A stretch of 64,000 nucleotides of DNA from an uncultured Porphyromonadaceae bacterium (GTDB taxonomy: Bacteria > Bacteroidota > Bacteroidia > Bacteroidales > Muribaculaceae). Below, piece after piece: positions 1-7,758 of the stretch. The position numbers and the translations under genes are program-made. Where the stretch lies: the NCBI GenBank assembly GCA_902491625.1, contig CABUIO010000004.1:1-64000 (forward strand), written 5' to 3'. The notes under the pieces are model-generated. The model was given only the letters and a program-made list of their open reading frames with translations. It ran no database searches and had not been told where the DNA came from. Within the stretch, counting starts at the first letter, position 1. Each line of letters starts with the position of its first letter.

Positions 1-27
1 ATAAAAATCTACCAATCTGACAAATAA

Positions 28-264
28 TCAGTTAGCTATTTTCTGAATGTTCCTAATTATTTCAGCTTGCTTAAGATGGTAGACATTCAGCCTCGGCGGA
101 AGGTCTCGAATGTCTGCTATTTTCTTCGCCCAATCTTTTGCCTGAGAGAAAATATCGGTCACATAAAATCCGGGACCAAAATCCAGATTCGGCCTGCCGA
201 CATTTACCTTGGGATGTTGTATAATGTCGGTTCCTCCATGATAAACGGTCAATACATCATACAT
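28..264 (-). CDS. DUF3990-like protein, apparently C-terminally shortened
   Basis: A 78-residue protein that opens with VYHGGT and contains GRPNLDFGPGFYVTD followed by a QAKDWAKK helix. I recognise this as the N-terminal half of the DUF3990 family, which I recall as related to ADP-ribosyltransferase-fold toxins. Family members are usually about twice this long, and the reading frame stops right after a NVYHL strand. No alternative frame in the remaining 27 bases continues the protein, so it is either a naturally short member or a truncated gene. The ATG overlaps the end of the upstream DUF3791 gene by 8 bp, which points to translational coupling as in toxin-antitoxin pairs. The family call is from memory and the toxic activity is inference. 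Confidence 0.6.
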   Translation of the reverse strand: MYDVLTVYHGGTDIIQHPKVNVGRPNLDFGPGFYVTDIFSQAKDWAKKIADIRDLPPRLNVYHLKQAEIIRNIQKIAN

Positions 265-538
265 AACAGAGCTTGTTATTTGATTCTCGTTTATGAAGGA
301 CTTCTTTCAATTCTTCGACTATGTTCTCCATACTTTCTGTGTGAAGTACCTCATAGTGAGAAAGGATATATCCTTCTGTCATGTCTGCATTTTCCAAGCG
401 GGCAAACATTTCTATAGAGTCAAAATTTTCTTCTTCAGCCAATGCTTCGATACACTGGGAGAGGAATCCGAATTTGATCTCTTCCTTGTCAAGCCTGATC
501 CAAGTCTTGTTTGTATATATGTCTTTTTCTTCTTTCAT
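257..538 (-). CDS. DUF3791-like small protein, partner of the DUF3990 gene
   Basis: A 93-residue acidic, mostly helical protein. The central stretch (FLSQCIEALAEE, then ILSHYEVLHTES and a helix ENIVEELKEVL) fits the DUF3791 pattern of an N-terminal helix plus a conserved Y-x-x-LHT turn. DUF3791 and DUF3990 genes are commonly adjacent in Bacteroidetes and Firmicutes. Here they overlap by 8 bp with the DUF3791 gene first, the usual order for an antitoxin followed by its toxin. No DNA-binding motif is visible, so if it neutralises its partner it probably does so by direct binding. The role is inferred. Confidence 0.6.
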   Translation of the reverse strand: MKEEKDIYTNKTWIRLDKEEIKFGFLSQCIEALAEEENFDSIEMFARLENADMTEGYILSHYEVLHTESMENIVEELKEVLHKRESNNKLCYV

Positions 539-554
539 TATAATAGTCGGTTGG

Positions 555-1055
555 TTAGGCGAGTTCGATGACTTCGAGTCGGCTGATGGAATTGGGTGCC
601 TGAGCGTCGAGGGTGAGGCGGATGAGGGTTCGCTTGGTCTGCCATCCCTGTTTGCCGGCGGCGCCGGGATTTACGTGCAATAGGTCGAGTTTCGGGTCGG
701 GCATCACTCTGAGAATATGGCTGTGGCCGCATACCATCAGGCCGATGCGGTTGTCGATGAGCATCTGTTTGATTCCCGGCGCGTAGCGCCCGGGATAGCC
801 TCCGATGTGGGTGAGAAGCACGTTGACGCCTTCGACGGTGAAGATTTCCACTTCGCGACAACGGCGGCGCACTTCACCGGAGTCGATGTTGCCGAAGACA
901 GCCCGCACCTTTGGTCCGAGGGATTCGAGGTCTTCGAGCAGTCCTATGTCTCCAATGTCTCCGGCGTGCCAGATTTCGTCACAGTCTCCGAGATATTTCG
1001 CAAATTTAGCGTCCCGGCATGAATGTGTATCGCTAATTATTCCTATCCTCTTCAT
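555..1055 (-). CDS. YfcE/MJ0936-type metallophosphoesterase
   Basis: A 166-residue calcineurin-like phosphodiesterase of the short YfcE/MJ0936 class. All metal-ligand motifs are present: ISDTHS (D9, H11), HAGDIG (D33), FGNID (N56), THIGG (H83) and GHSH (H111, H113). Such enzymes hydrolyse phosphodiesters in vitro; the physiological substrate is usually unknown. The protein has no signal peptide or membrane segment and is expected in the cytosol. It lies 16 bp upstream of the DUF3791 gene on the same strand. The -7 promoter box at 1061-1068 is so close to the ATG at 1055 that the transcript may start at or within a few bases of the start codon. Confidence 0.85.
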   Translation of the reverse strand: MKRIGIISDTHSCRDAKFAKYLGDCDEIWHAGDIGDIGLLEDLESLGPKVRAVFGNIDSGEVRRRCREVEIFTVEGVNVLLTHIGGYPGRYAPGIKQMLIDNRIGLMVCGHSHILRVMPDPKLDLLHVNPGAAGKQGWQTKRTLIRLTLDAQAPNSISRLEVIELA

Positions 1056-1060
1056 GTGTG

Positions 1061-1090
1061 CAAAGTTACAAAAAATTGGGGACGAACAAA
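1061..1090 (-). promoter_or_regulatory. Bacteroidetes-type promoter of the YfcE-like gene
   Basis: On the minus strand a TTTG (1087-1090) is followed after 18 bases by TAACTTTG (1061-1068), matching TTTG/TAnnTTTG. Transcription would begin about 6 bases further on, almost exactly at the ATG of 555-1055, so the message may be leaderless. Confidence 0.55.
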
Positions 1091-1140
1091 TTCTGTCATG
1101 AAATTGTCCGCCCCCAGGATCTTTTCATTCTATCGAGCGA

Positions 1141-1716
1141 TCAGTAGCGTGTTTCGATTACGTTCCAGTCGACGATGTCCCAGAGCTTGTTGAGATAAGT
1201 GGCACGCAGATTCTGGTAGTCAAGATAGTAGGCGTGTTCCCAAACGTCGAACACAAGCAGCGGTTTGAGTCCGTCGGTCAACGGATTGCCGGCGTTGCTT
1301 GTCGCGGTGAGGAAGAGCTGTCCGGATTCGTCTTCGCTGAGCCATACCCAGCCGCTTCCGAAGACTGCGGCACCGGCTGCTTCGAACTGTTTCTTGAATT
1401 CGTCAAACGATCCGTAGGTCTCGTCAATCTTTCTGCGCAGATCGCCTTCGGGTTCCTTCTTGCCGTCGGGGTTGAACTGGAAGAAATACAGCAGATGGTT
1501 CAGAGCCTGAGAGGCATTGTTGAACAAGGCGCCATCGGAGGTCTTTACAATCTCTTCCAGCGATTCGTCGGCGTATGAGGTGCCTTCGATAAGTCGGTTG
1601 AGATTGTCGATATAAGTCTTCTCATGCTTGCCATAATGGTATTCAATAGTCTCCTGACTGATGACCGGAGCAAGAGCATCGGGTGAATAAGGTAATTTGG
1701 GCTGTTCGAATTTCAT
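1141..1716 (-). CDS. sodB: Superoxide dismutase, Fe/Mn family
   Basis: A 191-residue superoxide dismutase converting superoxide to hydrogen peroxide and oxygen in the cytosol. The metal ligands fit H27 (YHYGKHEKTY), H74 (ALNHLLYF), and D157 and H161 (DVWEHAYY). The Gln in FNNASQ near residue 70 is the feature usually seen in iron-type enzymes, and Bacteroidales enzymes of this class can be cambialistic (known of the family). Length is normal. The segment ALNHLLYF differs slightly from the common NHTFYW of proteobacterial enzymes. It lies 58 bp downstream of the ThiE-like gene on the same strand, with no obvious terminator between them. Confidence 0.95.
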   Translation of the reverse strand: MKFEQPKLPYSPDALAPVISQETIEYHYGKHEKTYIDNLNRLIEGTSYADESLEEIVKTSDGALFNNASQALNHLLYFFQFNPDGKKEPEGDLRRKIDETYGSFDEFKKQFEAAGAAVFGSGWVWLSEDESGQLFLTATSNAGNPLTDGLKPLLVFDVWEHAYYLDYQNLRATYLNKLWDIVDWNVIETRY

Positions 1717-1774
1717 AGTCTTTAAATATAAGAGTGTGTTTAAGTGTTATAGAGTATGTTTAAATATTGTTTTT

Positions 1775-2377
1775 TCAGTTTTTGATCCGGTTGATAAGAC
1801 GTGAGATAGCGTCTGCCACGCTCTCGTCTTCTCCTGCGACAGAGCTGTCGGCAGCCACACCTTCAGCTCCTGCTGCCAGAACACCCTCCACGTTGTCGGC
1901 TGTGATGCCTCCGGCGGCGGCGAGAGGTTTGTCGCTTCGGGCGTTGCGCAGGATCGCGGCGATGGCTGCCAATACGTCGAGATGTTCCGCATCCTTCTCG
2001 AAAAGCGGCTCCATGCGGAAATAGTCCACATCGAAGTGCATGTTGCGCTCCACTTCATCCTGATTGCGGACACTTATGCCGATGATCGGTCCGGCCTCAA
2101 GCTCCATGCGAGCCGCCGACGCCGGCATGTCTCCCTCATAGAGCTGAACTCCGTCAACTCCTGTTTTCTTGGCAAGTGTGACGCGGGATGCAATGGTCAA
2201 TGTGGCCTCCTTCTCCTTGGCAAGAGGTTTAACCTTTTCGATCACACTTTCAAGTATTTCATCGCTTATCTCTGCGGGAGCCTTGATTTCGATCCATTTG
2301 CACCCTGCGTCGAGCGCGGTGCGTGTCTGATTCAGAATATCGTTGGTTTCGGAAGATTTTACTATATATTGCAGCAT
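1775..2377 (-). CDS. Thiamine-phosphate-synthase-like TIM-barrel protein
   Basis: A 200-residue alpha/beta barrel related to ThiE (thiamine phosphate synthase) and TenI. Barrel landmarks are CKWIEIKAP near the second strand, DGVQLYEGD, and the C-terminal phosphate-binding loop AAAGGITADN with GVAADSS after it. ThiE joins hydroxymethylpyrimidine diphosphate and thiazole phosphate. Here the pyrophosphate-binding residues are not clearly conserved, and no other thiamine gene lies nearby, so a ThiE-like enzyme of unknown specificity is the safer call. It stands between sodB and the glgP terminator. Confidence 0.6.
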   Translation of the reverse strand: MLQYIVKSSETNDILNQTRTALDAGCKWIEIKAPAEISDEILESVIEKVKPLAKEKEATLTIASRVTLAKKTGVDGVQLYEGDMPASAARMELEAGPIIGISVRNQDEVERNMHFDVDYFRMEPLFEKDAEHLDVLAAIAAILRNARSDKPLAAAGGITADNVEGVLAAGAEGVAADSSVAGEDESVADAISRLINRIKN

Positions 2378-2462
2378 AACTTTCGGATTATGTTTCTCAA
2401 TAATTTTAACACATCAGTATCCTGAAATGTTTGCAATGCGATAGCAAATATGGAAAAGTGAA

Positions 2463-2496
2463 TCACCCGACCTTGAAAAGAATCAGGGTCGGGTGA
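2463..2496 (-). terminator. Hairpin downstream of the glycogen phosphorylase gene
   Basis: The arms TCACCCGACC (2463-2472) and GGTCGGGTGA (2487-2496) form a perfect 10-bp stem with a 14-base loop, 35 bp past the stop of the minus-strand gene 2532-5099. There is only a weak T-rich stretch after it, so termination efficiency is uncertain. Confidence 0.55.
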
Positions 2497-2531
2497 TAAG
2501 TTATATTGTAAGATTCCAGTCTGCCTTAGGA

Positions 2532-5099
2532 TCAGAACCAACGTGTGTAGGCGAAGTCCTGACGGTGGGGCAGAAGGTTGTTCTTGGGATACATGCGCAG
2601 ACTATAGCGATATACGCCGGCGTCGTCGATTGTGGTGTCGAGGTTGTAGGTGAGAACACCGTGGTCATCCTTGACAACCTTGAGGTCACGTGTGCCGGAG
2701 AATGTCTCCTTGCCGTCGTGTTCCTTGTAGATTACGAGCTCGACGCCGATCGATTTGCCGAGGCCCTTGGTGTCGATCACACATGAGCAGTCGAACTTGG
2801 AGCCTGTGCGCACTGCAGTCTTGCTGTTGAGGTCGCCGCCGAGATTGACGCTGATCACCTCGATCTGATCCCACTTGGAGGCAACTTCCTCTTTCCAGTT
2901 GACGATCTCGCGGGCAACCTTGAAGTCGTTGGCTACGAGCTTGGCAGCACGTTTTGCCTCGGGCTCGTAGAAGCGGCTGATGTAGTCGTCGAGCTGACGC
3001 TTCATGGTGAAGTGGGGTGCGATGTGGCCGATGCTGCGCTTGATATACTGGATCCACTCGGGGCTGTAGCCCTTGGAGTTCTTTGCGAAGTAGAGAGGCA
3101 CGATCTCGTTCTCCAGCATTGTGTAGATTGTGGCTGCGTCAAGCTTGTCCTGCTGTGCCTGATCTGTGTAAGTACGCTTGTCGGTGAGTGCCCATCCGGC
3201 CTTCTCGTCGAAGCGATAGCCTTCATACCACCATCCGTCGAGCACGGAGAAGTTGAGCACGCCGTTCATCTCGGCCTTTTCGCCTGATGTTCCGGATGCC
3301 TCCAGAGGACGTGTGGGGGTGTTGAGCCAGATATCTACGCCGGTGACGAGACGCTTGGCCACGATCATGTTGTAGTCCTCAAGGAAGATTATCTTGCCGA
3401 GGAACTGGGGCATGCGGCTGATCTCGACGATACGCTTGATGAGTCCCTGGCCTGCGCCGTCGGCGGGGTGAGCCTTGCCGGAGAAGACGAACTGTACGGG
3501 GAACTGCTCGTTGTTGACGATGCGGGCGAGACGGTCGAGGTCGGTGAAGAGGAGGTGTGCGCGCTTGTAGGTGGCGAAGCGGCGTGCGAAACCGATGATG
3601 AGGGCATTAGGATTGATCTTGTCGACAATCTTCATCACCTGTGTGGGATCGCCTTGATTTGCAAGCCATTTCTCCTTGAAGTCACGCTTCACGAAGTTGA
3701 TGAACTTGTTCTTCATCGTCATGCGCATGTTCCAGATCTGCTCGTCGCTTACCTTGAAGATGCCCTCCCATGCCTTGGGATCGCTCTGATGCTCAAACAC
3801 CTGATCGCCAAGCTTTTCGGCGTAGAATGCCTTCCACTCGGAAGCTGCCCATGTGGGCATGTGGACACCGTTGGTGACGTAGCCCACGTGGCTTTCCTCG
3901 GGGCTGTAGCCTTTCCAAACACCGGCGAACATCTTCTTGGAAACCTCGCCGTGGAGCCAGCTTACGCCGTTGGCCTCCTGGCATGTGTTGAGGCAGAACA
4001 CGCTCATGGAGAAGCGCTCGTTGGTGTTGGGGTTCTCGCGTCCCATGTTCATGAGGTCATTCCACGAGATGCCGAGTTTAGCGGGGTATTCACCGAGATA
4101 TTTGCCGAAGAGAGGCTCCTCGAAGTAGTCGTGTCCGGCGGGCACCGGAGTGTGGACTGTGTATAGAGAAGAAGCGCGCACGACCTCAAGGGCTACGTTG
4201 AAGGGAAGGTGATCCTTCTGGACGAAGTCAACGAGACGCTGGAGGTTCATCAGGGCGGCGTGGCCTTCGTTAGCGTGGTAGATGTCGGTGTGGATGCCGA
4301 GTTTGTTGAGCATGAGCACACCGCCGATGCCGAGGAGATACTCCTGCTTGATGCGGTTCTCCCAGTCGCCGCCGTAGAGGGCGTGGGTGATGGGACGGTC
4401 GAACTCGGAGTTCATGTCGAAGTCCGTGTCAAGCAGATATAGCTTCATGCGGCCAACGTTCACGCGCCATACGTGGGCGTAGATGATGCGACCGGGGTAG
4501 GGCACTTCGAGAATCATCGGCTGGCCGTCGCTGTCGAGCACCTGCTCGATGGGGAGCTGGTCGAAGTTCTGAGCCTCATAGTTGGCGATCTGCTGGCCGT
4601 CGATGGAGAGGGTCTGCGAGAAGTAGCCGTAGCGGTAGAGGAAACCGACAGCCGTCATGTTGACTTTAGAGTCGGAGGCCTGCTTTATATAGTCGCCGGC
4701 GAGCACACCGAGACCGCCACTGTAGATCTTGAGGCAGTTGCAGAGTCCGTATTCCATGGAGAAATAGGACACGGAGGGAATGTCCTTGCGCATAGGCTCC
4801 GACATGTAGGCCTTGAAATCCGCATAGACATCCTTGATGCGCTGCATCATTGCCTTGTCGGCCATCACCTCTTTGCAACGCGCTGAAGAGATGCGCTGGA
4901 GCATCATCACAGGGTTCTCGCCGGTGGCACGCCAGAGGTCGTGGTCAAGATCGCGGAAGAGCGACTTGCCCTGACTGTTCCATACCCACCAGAGATTCTT
5001 GGAAAGCTCCTCCAGAGGTTTGAGCTCGTTGGGAAGAGCCGCCTTTACGGTGATGTCGCGCCAGGCAGGCTGATTAGTGTTGCTGACTTGAAGTTTCAT
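2532..5099 (-). CDS. glgP: Alpha-glucan (glycogen) phosphorylase, GT35
   Basis: An 855-residue phosphorylase that releases glucose-1-phosphate from alpha-1,4-glucans using pyridoxal phosphate. The cofactor-lysine region EASGTSGEKAEMNG lies around residue 600, with the conserved RPLEASGT lead-in and NFSVLDGWW just after it. The N-terminal GDYIKQASDSK and GYLSQ-like blocks match the TIGR02094 branch of short bacterial and archaeal alpha-glucan phosphorylases. The C-terminal 120 residues form a beta-rich extension (NLGGDLNSKT, GVYRYSLRMYPKN) seen in that branch. It is 50 bp downstream of the glycogen synthase gene in the same direction, so storage and mobilisation of glycogen are co-transcribed. 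Confidence 0.92.
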   Translation of the reverse strand: MKLQVSNTNQPAWRDITVKAALPNELKPLEELSKNLWWVWNSQGKSLFRDLDHDLWRATGENPVMMLQRISSARCKEVMADKAMMQRIKDVYADFKAYMSEPMRKDIPSVSYFSMEYGLCNCLKIYSGGLGVLAGDYIKQASDSKVNMTAVGFLYRYGYFSQTLSIDGQQIANYEAQNFDQLPIEQVLDSDGQPMILEVPYPGRIIYAHVWRVNVGRMKLYLLDTDFDMNSEFDRPITHALYGGDWENRIKQEYLLGIGGVLMLNKLGIHTDIYHANEGHAALMNLQRLVDFVQKDHLPFNVALEVVRASSLYTVHTPVPAGHDYFEEPLFGKYLGEYPAKLGISWNDLMNMGRENPNTNERFSMSVFCLNTCQEANGVSWLHGEVSKKMFAGVWKGYSPEESHVGYVTNGVHMPTWAASEWKAFYAEKLGDQVFEHQSDPKAWEGIFKVSDEQIWNMRMTMKNKFINFVKRDFKEKWLANQGDPTQVMKIVDKINPNALIIGFARRFATYKRAHLLFTDLDRLARIVNNEQFPVQFVFSGKAHPADGAGQGLIKRIVEISRMPQFLGKIIFLEDYNMIVAKRLVTGVDIWLNTPTRPLEASGTSGEKAEMNGVLNFSVLDGWWYEGYRFDEKAGWALTDKRTYTDQAQQDKLDAATIYTMLENEIVPLYFAKNSKGYSPEWIQYIKRSIGHIAPHFTMKRQLDDYISRFYEPEAKRAAKLVANDFKVAREIVNWKEEVASKWDQIEVISVNLGGDLNSKTAVRTGSKFDCSCVIDTKGLGKSIGVELVIYKEHDGKETFSGTRDLKVVKDDHGVLTYNLDTTIDDAGVYRYSLRMYPKNNLLPHRQDFAYTRWF

Positions 5100-5149
5100 T
5101 ATAAAAATTTATTAGTTAAGTTTCTGTTTATAATATTGTTATGTCACAT

Positions 5150-6844
5150 CTATGCCTTGGATGACGGCCATCTTTTGTCGCGATGGTCGTAGGCTATGGC
5201 AAAAGCGTTCAGATAATGCTTGATGAAGAGGCTCCAGTCCGCTTTCTCCGATGTCGCTGACGCGGCTTTGCGTATCGAAGCTGTTGTCTTTGCGTCGTCG
5301 GATGCAAGCTCGCTCACGGACGCTGCAATGGCAGCGGCAGCGGAGTCGTAGTTGGAGTCGGTGCGTGCCACGACGTGGCAGCCGCAGTCCTCGAAGCGGT
5401 TGTCGAAATTGGAGAGAATCCACTGGCCGAAACCGGCTTTGTCGGAGCTGACTGTCGGCACTCCGAAAGCGATGCTCTCCAGCGGAGTGTAGCCCCACGG
5501 CTCATAGTATGAGGGGAACACTGTGGCGTCAAGTCCGGGCATCATGTCGTAGTAGGCGATGTCGAGCACTCCGTCGCGTCCGTCAAGATAGCAGGGAAGG
5601 AAGACCACGGTCACGCGGTTGTCGTCCGAGCCGTTTATGTCCAGATCGCGGAGACGGCAGGTGATGCTGTCGGAATCCTCGTTGTGGAGTGTGTGGGTCA
5701 GGAAATTATTGCCCGCAAGTCTCGCATCCTCATGGCCGGAAAGAATCTCCTTCAGGTCCTGACGCGGTTCGTTGACCCAGGCGGGGACGAGAATGTAAGC
5801 GAGAATCTTTTTACCTTTATAATCCGGGTTGCCGGAAATCGCGCGGATTGAATCGATGAAGAGGTCGATGCCCTTGTTGCGGTATTCGTTGCGTCCGGAA
5901 GTCGCCACGATGAATGTGTCGTCGTCAGCGAAATCGCGTCCGGTCAGTGTATGTGCGATCTCCATGAATCTTTTGCGTGCCGCCTGACGCTGTGCGGCAT
6001 ATCTGCTCTTTGAGGGCACGAATCCCGGCTCGAATCCGTTGGGAGTCACGACGTCCGGAGTCTTGTCCAGAAGCTGTGTGCATTCTGCAGCCGTGACTTC
6101 ACTTACTGTCGTGAAGCAGTCGGCGTTGTGGGCTGCGGCTTTTTCAAGGGAGTGTTTTGACTCCATGTTGAGCTCACGCGCCATCTGGTCGCCGTTGTAG
6201 CCGGTGAAATAGTCATATAGAGGCTTTCCGTTGCCGCAGATGCTTCGTCCGATGCTCGTGGCATGCGTGGTGAAGACTGTGGCGATGTCGGGCACAGTGT
6301 CCTCAAGGTGAAGCAGCCCCATCGCTGTCGTCCACTCGTCGAAATGAGCTATGGTCTTGCGGGGATCAACCTTGAGATGTCTGGTGATGGCGGCAATGAC
6401 AATGGAGGCGGCGATAGAGAACGCGCACCCCTCCGGATAGTCGCCATAGGCGTGGAGGGAATCGACGCTGTAGCGTTCCCATGCACGTCCGTAGTAATTG
6501 TCGAGATTCGGGTAGACGCCATGGAACTTTACGAGTACCACAATCGGCGATCCCGGCACGTCCCAGCGTCCGACGCGAATGCGTATGCCGTAGGGCAGAT
6601 TGCCGTCGAGGGCTTTCGACGCTCCGCGAAGCAAAGTCTTGTACTCCTTAAAATATGGCGAGGGATTTTCCTCCGACCAGACGTCGGGACCTATGAATAC
6701 TACCTTATCCTTATATAAGGACTGTAGCGCCTTTGCTTTGGTGGAAAGTACCGTATAGATTCCTCCAATCTTGTTGCAGACCTCCCAGCTTGTCTCGAAA
6801 AGAAGCTCAACAGAAGGGATTGCAGGTTGAGGCATATAAGTCAT
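5150..6844 (-). CDS. Glycogen synthase, GT3 (eukaryote-like)
   Basis: A 564-residue glycosyltransferase. The N-terminal ETSWEVCNKIGGIYTVLSTK is the signature of GT3 glycogen synthases, the fungal and animal type that uses UDP-glucose, rather than bacterial GT5 GlgA. The C-terminal E-x7-E block YEPWGYTPLE lies around residue 450. FDEWTTAMGLLHLE and TTHATSIGR are further conserved segments. An alternative ATG 9 bp downstream (6835) is equally plausible. Bacteroidetes typically carry this gene with glgP, as here. A TTTG/TAATTTTG promoter lies about 95 bp upstream. Confidence 0.9.
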   Translation of the reverse strand: MTYMPQPAIPSVELLFETSWEVCNKIGGIYTVLSTKAKALQSLYKDKVVFIGPDVWSEENPSPYFKEYKTLLRGASKALDGNLPYGIRIRVGRWDVPGSPIVVLVKFHGVYPNLDNYYGRAWERYSVDSLHAYGDYPEGCAFSIAASIVIAAITRHLKVDPRKTIAHFDEWTTAMGLLHLEDTVPDIATVFTTHATSIGRSICGNGKPLYDYFTGYNGDQMARELNMESKHSLEKAAAHNADCFTTVSEVTAAECTQLLDKTPDVVTPNGFEPGFVPSKSRYAAQRQAARKRFMEIAHTLTGRDFADDDTFIVATSGRNEYRNKGIDLFIDSIRAISGNPDYKGKKILAYILVPAWVNEPRQDLKEILSGHEDARLAGNNFLTHTLHNEDSDSITCRLRDLDINGSDDNRVTVVFLPCYLDGRDGVLDIAYYDMMPGLDATVFPSYYEPWGYTPLESIAFGVPTVSSDKAGFGQWILSNFDNRFEDCGCHVVARTDSNYDSAAAAIAASVSELASDDAKTTASIRKAASATSEKADWSLFIKHYLNAFAIAYDHRDKRWPSSKA

Positions 6845-7174
6845 AACTCTTTAGAGGGTATTTAGCTATTGCGTATATGTCGGCCGTTCCGATCTGGTGA
6901 TCGCGGATCCGAATCGTCGCTCTATCTCTTTTATGGCTGCAAAATTAGTAAAATTTCTGAAAACCACAAAGAGACACGCCAAATTCTGTCCCGCAATATC
7001 TTGGAAAAAGGCTCTGAAGTATAGCTGAGTCGGCTTGAAACCGCCGTGGAAAGAGCTTTCCGACGAAATTTTTTTGCGGAAAAATATGGTGACATATCGG
7101 GCTGTCTCTGTGCGTTTTGCGTCTAGGGGAGGGAGGCGCGGTGGGGATCAATGTTAAAAAAACTCACCAAAATA
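6845..7174. other. Intergenic region between glycogen synthase and tRNA-Met
   Basis: No gene is visible. It holds the minus-strand glycogen promoter (6940-6969) and, at its right end, the start of the tRNA-Met promoter. A G-rich stretch (about 7125-7147) has no recognised function. Confidence 0.6.
6940..6969 (-). promoter_or_regulatory. Promoter of the glycogen synthase-phosphorylase operon
   Basis: On the minus strand TTTG (6966-6969) and TAATTTTG (6940-6947) are separated by 18 bases, fitting the Bacteroidetes consensus. The leader would be roughly 90 bases. Confidence 0.6.
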
Positions 7175-7206
7175 TTTGCATCTGAATGGAAAAGGTACTA
7201 CCTTTG
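7175..7206 (+). promoter_or_regulatory. Promoter of tRNA-Met
   Basis: TTTG at 7175-7178, a 20-base spacer, and TACCTTTG at 7199-7206 match both Bacteroidetes promoter elements. The tRNA begins 39 bases after the -7 box. Confidence 0.75.
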
Positions 7207-7244
7207 CACTCGCAAAAGGGAGGCAAGTCCACCCCGAGCAGGAT

Positions 7245-7318
7245 GGCGGGATAGCTCAGCTGGTTAGAGCGTCGGATTCATAACCCGGAGGTCCCGAGTT
7301 CAATTCTCGGTCCCGCTA
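7245..7318 (+). tRNA. tRNA-Met (CAT)
   Basis: A complete cloverleaf: acceptor arms GGCGGGA and TCCCGCT, D-loop AGCTGGTTA, anticodon loop TTCATAA giving CAT, T-arm CCGAG-TTCAATT-CTCGG, discriminator A. CCA is not encoded. The first acceptor pair is a G-T wobble, not the C-A mismatch of initiator tRNA, so I call it elongator Met; a lysidine-modified Ile tRNA with CAT anticodon cannot be excluded. Confidence 0.9.
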
Positions 7319-7324
7319 CGATAG

Positions 7325-7359
7325 AAGCTGTGTCAGTTGATTCTGGCGCAGCTTTTTTT
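7325..7359 (+). terminator. Rho-independent terminator after tRNA-Met
   Basis: AAGCTGTGTCAG (7325-7336) pairs with CTGGCGCAGCTT (7343-7354) over 12 bp, including two G-T pairs, with a 6-base loop and a run of seven T's. Confidence 0.85.
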
Positions 7360-7457
7360 CTTTTTTGGGGTTGGGCTAATAGGGGCCGCAATAAGACCAA
7401 TTAGCCTCCAGCGACAACAAAAAAAAGATGCTCCGTTGGGGAACATCTTCTTGGGGG

Positions 7458-7528
7458 AGGTCTCAACCAGATTCGAACTGGTGTGAACGGTTTTGCAGAC
7501 CGGTACCTAACCACTCGGACATGAGACC
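7458..7528 (-). tRNA. tRNA-Cys (GCA)
   Basis: On the minus strand the acceptor arms are GGTCTCA and TGAGACC, the anticodon loop contains GCA, the T-arm is ACCAG-TTCGAAT-CTGGT, and the discriminator is T (U73), as is characteristic of cysteine tRNAs. CCA is not encoded. Length 71. Confidence 0.93.
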
Positions 7529-7585
7529 ATATTTTCTAAAGCGTCGCTTGGGGCGGTGAGCCTTTGCTTTTCCGCTTTTGCAGTG

Positions 7586-7617
7586 CAAAGTTAAGGCTAA
7601 TTTTTAATCTGACCAAA
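7586..7617 (-). promoter_or_regulatory. Promoter of tRNA-Cys
   Basis: On the minus strand TTTG (7614-7617), a 20-base spacer and TAACTTTG (7586-7593) form a full Bacteroidetes promoter, about 58 bases upstream of the tRNA. Confidence 0.75.
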
Positions 7618-7756
7618 TTTTTTCGGTAGTTTTTTCGCTTGTATTTTTGAGTCGCTTGAATATCAGGATGTAAGAGAAGAGCCGTCGGACAGCATCAGAT
7701 CCTTCGCGCGTATGCGAAAGATAACTCTCATTTTTTTTTGCTAACTTTACAGTCTC
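7618..7756. other. Intergenic stretch before element copy 1
   Basis: No gene. A partial -7-like box TAACTTTA (7742-7749, one mismatch to TAnnTTTG) sits where transcription would start at the left edge of the repeat element, but no TTTG is found at the matching -33 position. Confidence 0.4.
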
Positions 7757-7758
7757 TA

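Noticed and set aside
7245..7528. The tRNA pair as an attachment site for the neighbouring glycan genes
   Set aside because: No integrase gene and no repeated copy of a tRNA 3' end was found in the window.
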